Positions 54,156 to 61,416 of a stretch of 64,000 nucleotides of DNA are shown here, piece after piece. The stretch's first letter is position 1. Each line of letters opens with the position of its first letter. The stretch is from Clostridium_AD sp050717515 (GTDB lineage Bacteria > Bacillota > Clostridia > Clostridiales > Clostridiaceae), in contig NZ_JBOITL010000025.1 in NCBI RefSeq assembly GCF_050717515.1, positions 372,001-436,000 on the forward strand, in the 5' to 3' direction. The notes beneath the pieces are model-generated. The model saw only the letters and a program-made list of their open reading frames with translations. It was not told the DNA's origin and did not search any database. The translations under genes were made by a program, and so were the position numbers.

Positions 54156-54264
54156 TCAGTATAAATAAGTTTATTCAAAAATAAGCAAAACTGTTTTTTA
54201 TATTGATATTTACAAAAAAGTAAGCTATAGTTTAGCGACATTTTAGAAATACGAGGGGGAAATA

Positions 54265-55170
54265 ATGGATAATTACCAGCATAGCATTTTAATGAAGTTA
54301 GAATTAAATGAACAAGAATATGAAGCTATTAAAAATCTAGAAGCTGTTTGCTATGAAGAGCAAAAAACTAATCTAAAATTAGAACTTGATTTTAAAATGC
54401 ACCAAATGAAAAATTCCATAAAAAATAAAAGTGTGGCAGAGTTTCTATATTACGAAAATGAAATTTTAATAGGTTATTTAGGCTTATGTAATTTTGGTGG
54501 AAATACAGTGGAAGTCAGTGGTATGGTGCACCCTAAGTTTCGCAGAAAAGGAATTTTCAGAAAACTATATTTGATAGCTAAGGAAGAATGGCAAAGAACA
54601 TGCCCATCAGAGGTGTTATTGTTATGTGACCATACATCTATTTCAGGTTTAGCCTTTATAAACGACATTGGAGCTGAATACGGTTCCTCAGAGTACAAAA
54701 TGTGCTTAAATAAAAAAAATTTGGAACTTACGCATACCCAGGGCATTAAACTTAGATTGGCAACTAATGAAGACGCAGCTGAAATTGATAGGCAGAGTTC
54801 TATTTATTTTGGACTTCTTGAAAAAGAAGATGAGGATAAAGAGAGTGAAGAGGACACAGAAAAATTATCAATTCAGGGATATGATAATTTTATTAATTAT
54901 ATGGCTGAGCTTGCGGGAGAAATCATAGGAAAAATTCATATTAATATAGTTGATAATGAGGGTTTTATTTATGGATTTGGAGTACTTCCAGAGTATAGAG
55001 GAAAGGGCTATGGACGAGAAGTTTTGTGCTTAGCACTGGATATATTAAAGAAAAAACAGGTGGATAATATTTTTCTTGAAGTTGCTACAGAAAATAAAAA
55101 CGCACTTGGACTTTATGAATCCTGTGGATTTGAAGAGATTTCTGTAATGGATTATTATGTAGTATCTTGA
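54265..55170 (+). CDS. Tandem-GNAT acetyltransferase
   Basis: 301 residues with two GNAT domains. The first has VHPKFRRKGIFRKLYLIAKE (about 89-108) and the second VLPEYRGKGYGREVLCLALD (about 236-255), each an intact acetyl-CoA loop. Between them is an acidic linker (EKEDEDKESEEDTEK). The layout recalls mycothiol synthase MshD and tandem Eis-like proteins, but mycothiol is not expected in clostridia. GGGGG precedes the ATG. Substrate unknown. Confidence 0.85.
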   Translation: MDNYQHSILMKLELNEQEYEAIKNLEAVCYEEQKTNLKLELDFKMHQMKNSIKNKSVAEFLYYENEILIGYLGLCNFGGNTVEVSGMVHPKFRRKGIFRKLYLIAKEEWQRTCPSEVLLLCDHTSISGLAFINDIGAEYGSSEYKMCLNKKNLELTHTQGIKLRLATNEDAAEIDRQSSIYFGLLEKEDEDKESEEDTEKLSIQGYDNFINYMAELAGEIIGKIHINIVDNEGFIYGFGVLPEYRGKGYGREVLCLALDILKKKQVDNIFLEVATENKNALGLYESCGFEEISVMDYYVVS

Positions 55171-55349
55171 AAAATTAAGGACTGACATCACCAAAATAGA
55201 ATATATAAAACCTGCAAATAAACATCTGCTTTTAACATTGTGGATGTTTATTTTTTATATGAATTAATATTTGGAAAAATACTATAATTAAATGGAACTT
55301 TTTACATAGATGGAAACTCTAATTGTATGAAAAGGGGTGAATAAAAATA

Positions 55350-55904
55350 ATGATTGAGTTAGTTAGCAAATTAATATATCACAATAAAAATAACAAAGTT
55401 AAAAATATTGTTATTGAGCGGATAAAGAAAAAAGATATGAATGCATTAATAAATTGGATGGAGGGAAAAAAAGACAAATATTATAAGATCGGATGGTGTT
55501 ATTTATATAATCAGTATGATATAGAAGATGTATTTCAAACAACTATTATAAAGGGTTATGAAAATATACGGCAGTTAAAAGAAGAAAAGTATTTTGAAAC
55601 ATGGATAACCTCAATATTTATAAATGAATGTAAAAAGATAATTAAAAACAAAAAAAGAAGCATTCCTATTGAAAATATTCACCAGGAAAATACTTCATAT
55701 GAAGATCACACAAATTTTGAACTTATAGAGCAATTAAATAAACTAGAGGATATTCATAAAGAGGTAATTCTACTTAAGTATATTAGTGGATATTCTGGGG
55801 AAGAAATATCAAAATCACTTCATATACCAGTAGGTACAGTTAAGTCAAGAATTTATAGAGCCTTAAAAGCATTAAAAAATCAAATAAATAAGGAGGGAGT
55901 ATAA
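55350..55904 (+). CDS. ECF-type RNA polymerase sigma factor
   Basis: 184 residues. Region 2 reads YLYNQYDIEDVFQTTIIKGY and YFETWITSIFINECKKI; region 4 is EVILLKYISGYSGEEISKSL, then PVGTVKSRIYRALKALK. The anti-sigma gene begins directly after its stop. Weakly similar to SigV/SigW-like factors. GGGGTG lies upstream of the ATG. Confidence 0.9.
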   Translation: MIELVSKLIYHNKNNKVKNIVIERIKKKDMNALINWMEGKKDKYYKIGWCYLYNQYDIEDVFQTTIIKGYENIRQLKEEKYFETWITSIFINECKKIIKNKKRSIPIENIHQENTSYEDHTNFELIEQLNKLEDIHKEVILLKYISGYSGEEISKSLHIPVGTVKSRIYRALKALKNQINKEGV

Positions 55905-57458
55905 TTGAATTGTGAAGATGTTAGAGCTAAATTAATAGATTATATAGATGGTAGTTTAGATGATCAAGAAAAAGAAATAATAGGAGACCATATAAAAGAA
56001 TGTGAGCAGTGTAGGGTAGAATTAGAAGAGTTACAAAGTGTAATTTTATATGTAGAAAATAAAAAACAAGAGATAATAACACCTAATAATTTATTTGAAA
56101 ATATCAAAGTAAAATTAAGCAATAAACCAAGTTTCAAAATGAAAAAAAGAGGAGTTAAGGTAACGTTTATAGCAGCTGCAATAGTTGTATTATTAACGGT
56201 AACAGTATTTGCTGTTGAGAAATTGAATTTATCCCTTAAATGGTGGCAAAAGACCTCTGTTAAGCAGAGTAGCGCTATTGAAGAATTAATACAAGAGGGG
56301 TATGGGCAAAGAGTGGATCTTTCGGTCAGTGATAATAATACAAAAATTACCATTGAAAATATAATTGGTGATGATTTAAATACCTTAGTAACCTACAAGA
56401 TAGAGGATTTACAAAAGAAAGAAAAATATGTACTAGATATAGCAGATGGAATTGTGGCTGATGGAGATTTTAATAATAAGGATAAAAAATTCGATAAAAA
56501 TATAGGAGGATTTATGAATTTTTACTCGGATAGTCATTATGTGCAAAGAGGTTGTATAACACTGGAACCTGTTACTAAAAAGCAGTCAATGATTCATTTG
56601 GCTATTAGTGAAATTAATAAGATGGGAAGCGTAGAGGCTATGGTAAAGGGCAAATGGGAATTTAATATTCCTGTTACTAAATATGATTCTAAAACCTATA
56701 TTTTAAATAAGGACATGATTGTTGATGAGCATAAGCTTACTTTTGAGGAGATAACAATTGCTCCAACTGCAACAGTGTTAAAGTATAAATACAAAGAAAA
56801 TAGTGTTAACGGATACACAATTGATTATTTTTCAAATATAACGCTTATAGGTAGCGGAAAAGAGTATAAAGAAAAGTTTATGGGAAGTGGCAATCATTAT
56901 GGCAGTGGTGGTAATGGGTGGAATGAAAGTACAGTAGAGTTTGATTCTATGTATATTGATAACCCAGGTAAGGTTAAAATTAAAATGGGAAAATATGGAA
57001 CTCGTGTAAATAAAGTTGAAAAAATCAACATCGATATGAACAAACAATTTCCACAAGAGTTTGAATATAGGGGGAGCAAAATAATAATTAAAGACATTAT
57101 GATTCAGCAAGATACCGTTAAAATAATTATAACAGAATCACTTGAAAATAGAAATTATGAAAATTTAGATATGGAAATCAAATGTGCTAATAACATTTCT
57201 ATAGGACAAGTACAACAATGCGATGGATATACTATTGATAAAGACGGAACAAAGGTTAGTATGAGTGAAGGCTTCTTTGCTGGGGATGAATTAAATAAAC
57301 CTAAGAATTATGTAACAAAAAGAACTGTAACCTTGAAAAAGGCATCTCCAATAGAGAAGAAGGATAAAATACAAAAAATAATTCCTATGACATTAGATAT
57401 TAATGGATATAGTGAAACTAGATATATTCAAAAAAGCATAAAAGTAAAATTACATTAA
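55905..57458 (+). CDS. Zinc-finger anti-sigma factor with DUF4179 domain
   Basis: 517 residues starting at TTG 55905, with AAGGAGGG upstream. The N-terminus has the ZAS ligands HIKECEQC (HxxxCxxC, about 29-36). One transmembrane helix follows (VTFIAAAIVVLLTVTVFAVE, about 86-105), then a long extracellular part with DUF4179 features. It is the cognate anti-sigma of the preceding ECF factor. In contrast to the protein at 46451-47920, the zinc motif is present here. Confidence 0.87.
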   Translation: MNCEDVRAKLIDYIDGSLDDQEKEIIGDHIKECEQCRVELEELQSVILYVENKKQEIITPNNLFENIKVKLSNKPSFKMKKRGVKVTFIAAAIVVLLTVTVFAVEKLNLSLKWWQKTSVKQSSAIEELIQEGYGQRVDLSVSDNNTKITIENIIGDDLNTLVTYKIEDLQKKEKYVLDIADGIVADGDFNNKDKKFDKNIGGFMNFYSDSHYVQRGCITLEPVTKKQSMIHLAISEINKMGSVEAMVKGKWEFNIPVTKYDSKTYILNKDMIVDEHKLTFEEITIAPTATVLKYKYKENSVNGYTIDYFSNITLIGSGKEYKEKFMGSGNHYGSGGNGWNESTVEFDSMYIDNPGKVKIKMGKYGTRVNKVEKINIDMNKQFPQEFEYRGSKIIIKDIMIQQDTVKIIITESLENRNYENLDMEIKCANNISIGQVQQCDGYTIDKDGTKVSMSEGFFAGDELNKPKNYVTKRTVTLKKASPIEKKDKIQKIIPMTLDINGYSETRYIQKSIKVKLH

Positions 57459-57489
57459 TATAGAAGGATAGGATAATATAAAATTTGTT

Positions 57490-57528
57490 AAAGATGCCAC
57501 TTGCCACGTGGGTGGCACTTGGCATCTT
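57490..57528. terminator. Hairpin built around a dispersed repeat
   Basis: AAAGATGCCA (57490-57499) pairs with TGGCATCTTT (57519-57528). Inside, GCCAC/GTGGC adds five more pairs around a GTGG loop. It sits between convergent genes and probably ends both. Confidence 0.75.
57495..57518 (-). repeat. Dispersed GC-rich repeat, copy 7
   Basis: TGCCACTTGCCACGTGGG, then TGGCAC; reverse orientation. Forms the inner part of the hairpin at 57490-57528. Confidence 0.85.
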
Positions 57529-57537
57529 TACTTTTTC

Positions 57538-57732
57538 TTACCAGGTATGTCCTTCAGAGCACTTATGATTGCCAGAATGTCCTTCACACAATTCACATTT
57601 TCGTACTCCACACTTAGGACAGGAATGACTGCAATGAGCTGTAGTTTCATCATCATTATTAGAAGAATTAATCAGTTGGCCTTTTACTAATAGTTCCTTT
57701 TGTATAAAACCATCATATGGTAAATTTGCCAT
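57538..57732 (-). CDS. 64-residue Cys-rich small protein
   Basis: Starts MANLPYDGFI, and the C-terminal half holds seven Cys and four His (CSHSCPKCGVRKCELCEGHS), compatible with one or two zinc-binding knuckles. AAGGGAG lies upstream of the ATG. I do not recognise the family. Confidence 0.7.
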   Translation of the reverse strand: MANLPYDGFIQKELLVKGQLINSSNNDDETTAHCSHSCPKCGVRKCELCEGHSGNHKCSEGHTW

Positions 57733-57905
57733 CTCACAACAACTCCCTTGTAGTTTATTCTTATAGTTATTATTTGATATTTAATGATTTATATTCGTAG
57801 TTTAAATTGCTAAAATTCTCAAAATTTAAACAAATCATAATACAAGTTTAACTTGTTCTTAACTTTTAACGCATATAATAAAAGCATAAGGGAGATGAAG
57901 ATAAT

Positions 57906-58484
57906 ATGAAAAATTTAAATATATGCATTGATATTGATGGGACAATAACGGATGCTTATTATTGGCTTAATATTACAAATAAGTATTTCAACAAAAATAT
58001 AACTGAAAATCAGATAACTAAATACTATATCCATGAGGTAATGGGCATTAAGCAGAGCGAATATGAGGAATTTTATGAAAAAAATAAAGTTCAAATTCAT
58101 TCAGAGCAAATACTTCGCGAAGATGTGCAAATTGTTATAAAAAGATTAAGTCTTATGCATAATATATTTTTCGTTACAGCAAGAGAAAAATCACTCACTA
58201 TGTTAACTCATTCATATCTAAGGAAAAATGAAATACCATATGATGATTTGTTTGTTTTAGGTAGTCATTATAAAGTGGATAAAGCAAGAGAATTAGAATG
58301 CAATGTGTTTATTGAAGATAATTATGATAACGCAGTTCAGCTATCAAAGGCAGGATTCAAGGTTCTTTTATTAGATACTAATTATAATCGAAAGCCACTA
58401 AATGAAAATATAATTAGGGTTTATAGTTGGAAAGAAATATACTCAATAATAGATAAACTGATATTACAATGCAAAGCAATGTAA
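57906..58484 (+). CDS. 5'(3')-deoxyribonucleotidase-like HAD phosphatase
   Basis: 192 residues. The HAD motif I is CIDIDGTITDAYYW (nucleophile Asp), motif II is FFVTARE and motif IV is FIEDNYDNAVQL. This is the NT5C-like (YorS-type) family of nucleotidases, which dephosphorylate (deoxy)nucleoside monophosphates. GGGAG precedes the ATG. The stop codon lies inside the following terminator. Confidence 0.85.
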   Translation: MKNLNICIDIDGTITDAYYWLNITNKYFNKNITENQITKYYIHEVMGIKQSEYEEFYEKNKVQIHSEQILREDVQIVIKRLSLMHNIFFVTAREKSLTMLTHSYLRKNEIPYDDLFVLGSHYKVDKARELECNVFIEDNYDNAVQLSKAGFKVLLLDTNYNRKPLNENIIRVYSWKEIYSIIDKLILQCKAM

Positions 58485-58493
58485 TATCAGTTT
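58455..58493 (+). terminator. Terminator overlapping the nucleotidase stop
   Basis: AAACTGATATTACA / TGTAATATCAGTTT, a 14 bp stem, then TATTTTAT. The last codons of the gene form the stem. Confidence 0.8.
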
Positions 58494-58678
58494 ATTTTAT
58501 TATCAGGCATGACCATCAGAGTATTTATAATTATTCATTAGTTATAAAGAGGGTAACATATAACAAAATATAGAAATTAATGTTATAATTAGGGCGTAAA
58601 CAAGCTACAGTTTAGTGGATTCTTGTATAATAATACAAAATAATATTGTACAACTACATATATAAAGGAGACTATACT

Positions 58679-59083
58679 ATGAACGTAAAAATGCTACACC
58701 ATGTCTGTATCCAAACAGAAAAATATGAAGAATCACTTAAGTTTTATACTGAAATTTTAGAATTTGAATTAGTTAAAACAGCAGTAAATTTTCACAAACG
58801 AGATTTTAATACATGGTTAAGACTAGGAACATTTATGATCGAATTACAGACTGCTAAAAAGGGAGATAAATTAAAGGATTGGAGTTCGTTAAATGAAGGC
58901 ATAGTACATATGTGTTTTTTAGTTGATAGTGTTCAGGTCGAGTTTGAGAAGATAGAAAAATTAGGTTATACCAACTTTAAGATTAAAAATGGAGAAAAAA
59001 TTTATAAAGTTGAAGATGGATATTTATTTAAAATTAAAGCACCAGAAGGGACTGAAATTGAAATAAGAGATATGCTAATATAA
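58679..59083 (+). CDS. VOC-family (glyoxalase-like) protein
   Basis: 134 residues from ATG 58679, with AAAGGAG upstream; a longer in-frame start at 58646 has no site. The pattern LHHVCIQTEKYEESLKFYTE and the later GIVHMCFLVDSVQ are the paired beta-alpha-beta-beta-beta units of the VOC fold. Metal ligands would be His8, Glu66 or so, and a late Glu (EIEIRD). It could be a lyase, dioxygenase or drug-binding protein. Confidence 0.8.
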   Translation: MNVKMLHHVCIQTEKYEESLKFYTEILEFELVKTAVNFHKRDFNTWLRLGTFMIELQTAKKGDKLKDWSSLNEGIVHMCFLVDSVQVEFEKIEKLGYTNFKIKNGEKIYKVEDGYLFKIKAPEGTEIEIRDMLI

Positions 59084-59145
59084 AAATTTATACAATGGTT
59101 GCAAGATGATTAATTAGAAAGCCTTATAACTTTGGGGGAGAAAAC

Positions 59146-59778
59146 ATGTATATATATTTAATTAGGCACGGTGATAAATATGAGCAATTAGGAAATAGGG
59201 ATTTACTTGAGCTTACTGAGAAAGGATTTAGACAAGCTGAATTGTTAGGGAAGAGGCTTAGAAAATATAATATAGAAAAAATATATTCAAGCAAAATGCT
59301 AAGAGCAGTGCAAACATCTGAAATCATTAATAAGTATATGAATGTAGACATTGTAATAAGACCTAATTTAAGAGAAATCGATATGGGAGAATGTGAAGTT
59401 AAAGGATGGGAATATGTGAAAGAAAACTACCCTGATTTTATGGAAGAATTTTTAAAGCATAAAATAGATATTCCCTATCCAAAGGGTGAATGTGGCAAGG
59501 ATGTTTGGGAACGCTCAATAAAAGTAATAAATGAAATTACAAGTAGTGATTTGAATAATGTAGCGGTTGTTACACATGCTGGCGTAATAAGAGCTTTAAT
59601 AAGTGGGTTTTTAGGACTTGCACAACAAAGAAGATTTTATATAGGGTTTCCTCCAGAAAATTGTAGCATAAGTATTATAAAATATGATAAAAGCACTGGA
59701 GAATTCTATGTTCATTGCGTTAATGATTATGCTCATTTAGAGGAATTAAAAGAATTAGAGGATAAAAGAACAATATAA
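59146..59778 (+). CDS. Histidine phosphatase superfamily protein
   Basis: 210 residues. LIRHGDKYEQ carries the RHG motif with the phospho-acceptor His8, and the second catalytic His is in VVTHAGVIRAL; ELTEKGFRQAELLGKRL and SKMLRAVQT complete the phosphoglycerate-mutase-like core. It would remove phosphate from sugar, alpha-ribazole or nucleotide substrates. GGGGG precedes the ATG. Confidence 0.88.
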   Translation: MYIYLIRHGDKYEQLGNRDLLELTEKGFRQAELLGKRLRKYNIEKIYSSKMLRAVQTSEIINKYMNVDIVIRPNLREIDMGECEVKGWEYVKENYPDFMEEFLKHKIDIPYPKGECGKDVWERSIKVINEITSSDLNNVAVVTHAGVIRALISGFLGLAQQRRFYIGFPPENCSISIIKYDKSTGEFYVHCVNDYAHLEELKELEDKRTI

Positions 59779-59870
59779 TTTAACCGTAATATAACATTAA
59801 TGAGATTATATATTTACTTTAATACTTTTTTTGAAAAAAGTATTAAAGTAAAGTTATTGTGGGGGGATAT

Positions 59871-60446
59871 ATGAAAAGCAGATTCATAAAAAAAGGTTAC
59901 ATAAAGAGACTTCTCATCATAATATTAGTTATAATTTTAGGTATATTTGTCTTTGATTTATATAAATATCAACAGGAAAAAAATAAATTTAATATTATTT
60001 TCACATATGGTGTTGAAGGAGAAGACGTAAATCTAATATTATTTAAGTACAATAAAAAACCTAAGAATGTTTTAAATACTTTAAATGATACCTTTGTAAA
60101 GGATTTGGTGTTAAAGGGGAAAGCTAAAACAAAGCTAGTACTTACTGAAAATGAGATGAAGGAAATTCAAACCTACATTACAGGAAAAAAAATTATGAGC
60201 TATCCAGATAAAATAACACACGGATCAAAAATGGACACAGGAAGATGGAAATCATACCTAACCATATATTTAAATGGACGCAAGAAAACTATAGAGTGGA
60301 ATAACATATGGTGTGGAAAAGATTATACAGTAGAAATGAAGAATCAAGTGAAAAATTTAGACCAATTGCATTTTAGAATTGAAAAAATCATTAGGAATAA
60401 AGAAGAATTTAAAAAACTACCAGATAGTGAAGGTGGCTATATGTAG
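59871..60446 (+). CDS. Single-pass membrane protein, unknown family
   Basis: 191 residues from ATG 59871, with GGGGGG upstream. A basic N-terminus is followed by one hydrophobic segment (LLIIILVIILGIFVFDLY, about 14-31); the rest is a soluble, probably extracytoplasmic domain with alternating beta and basic stretches (FTYGVEGEDVNLI, GRWKSYLTIYLNG). I recognise no domain. It follows the histidine phosphatase gene by 92 bp. Confidence 0.65.
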   Translation: MKSRFIKKGYIKRLLIIILVIILGIFVFDLYKYQQEKNKFNIIFTYGVEGEDVNLILFKYNKKPKNVLNTLNDTFVKDLVLKGKAKTKLVLTENEMKEIQTYITGKKIMSYPDKITHGSKMDTGRWKSYLTIYLNGRKKTIEWNNIWCGKDYTVEMKNQVKNLDQLHFRIEKIIRNKEEFKKLPDSEGGYM

Positions 60447-60533
60447 TAGAGTATATTTAATGAAAAATTTAAATTATGAATATTCGCTAGTGCTCTTAAA
60501 TAATATAAAGTAGTAATTAAAACTAGTTAAAGA

Positions 60534-60557
60534 TGCCACTTGCCACGTGGGTGGCAC
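60534..60557 (-). repeat. Dispersed GC-rich repeat, copy 8
   Basis: TGCCACTTGCCACGTGGG, then TGGCAC; reverse orientation, ending 15 bp before the HAD coding start. It overlaps an in-frame but unlikely upstream start at 60540. Confidence 0.85.
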
Positions 60558-60572
60558 CAGGGGGTGATAAAT

Positions 60573-61283
60573 ATGATAGATACTAAATGTATAAAAGCAA
60601 TATTATTTGATTCAGGGCGTGTACTTAATAGACCACGAACGGGGCATTGGTTTATGCCACCAAATTTTTTCAAATATGTTGATAAGGATAAATTTGAAAC
60701 ATTAAATATAGATCTTGTAGATAATGCATTTCATAAAGGCGATGAGTATTTTCACAAGCATCCACTAATTTTAACTGAAATAGAAGAATTAGAACATTTT
60801 ATTGAATTTTATACTATTCTTGCAAAGGAACTACCAGACCTTGGAATAAGTTTGGAGTATATTTTAGAAATAGCCAAAGATACAGTTTATAATGATGAGA
60901 AATTTGAATTTTATAAAGATGTATTTCAAGTTATACCAAGGTTAAGCCAGAATTATAAGCTAGGTGTAGTTTCTGATACTTGGCCTTCACTAGAGCGGGT
61001 TTTTAAAAATGCTGGGCTAAGAGAATACTTTTCTACCTTTGTTATGTCGTCAACGCTTGGGGTATTGAAACCACATGAGCTAATGTTTAATACGGCTCTT
61101 TCGGAGTTAAATATAAAACCAGAAGGAGCAATATTTATTGATGATAATATTGTGAATGTTGAAGCTGCTATAAAGCTAGGTATGCAGGGAATTGTGATAT
61201 TAAGGGGCGGGGAATTAAAAGAAAGTACAGATATTATATGTGTTGATGATTTAAGTGAGCTTGAAGTGTTATTCACCAAATAG
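60573..61283 (+). CDS. HAD-IA family hydrolase
   Basis: 236 residues from ATG 60573, with GGGGTG about 8 bp upstream. The motif I region reads LFDSGRVLN, so the usual second Asp (DxD) is Gly-Arg, and motif III/IV is KPHELMF and IFIDDNIVNV. The missing second Asp is unusual for a phosphatase and points to weak or altered activity. It converges with the M1-like peptidase gene across a shared terminator. Confidence 0.8.
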   Translation: MIDTKCIKAILFDSGRVLNRPRTGHWFMPPNFFKYVDKDKFETLNIDLVDNAFHKGDEYFHKHPLILTEIEELEHFIEFYTILAKELPDLGISLEYILEIAKDTVYNDEKFEFYKDVFQVIPRLSQNYKLGVVSDTWPSLERVFKNAGLREYFSTFVMSSTLGVLKPHELMFNTALSELNIKPEGAIFIDDNIVNVEAAIKLGMQGIVILRGGELKESTDIICVDDLSELEVLFTK

Positions 61284-61313
61284 AATTTTAGAGCTTTTTT
61301 CAAAGAAAAAAAT

Positions 61314-61356
61314 AAAAGATCGTAGGTAAATTAAGTTAAGTCATCTACGATCTTTT
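61314..61356. terminator. Bidirectional terminator
   Basis: AAAAGATCGTAG / CTACGATCTTTT, a 12 bp stem, between the convergent HAD and peptidase genes. Confidence 0.85.
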
Positions 61357-61416
61357 ATTTTATTTATGGGTTTATTATAAATACTGGTAAATAAAATTCA
61401 CTCCTTAGTTTGAATT

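Noticed and set aside
7100..60557. CRISPR array interpretation of the dispersed repeats
   Set aside because: Copies are kilobases apart, in both orientations, with no regular spacers and no cas genes.
60540..60572. Upstream in-frame start of the HAD-IA gene
   Set aside because: It begins within the dispersed repeat and lacks a ribosome site; ATG 60573 has GGGGTG upstream.
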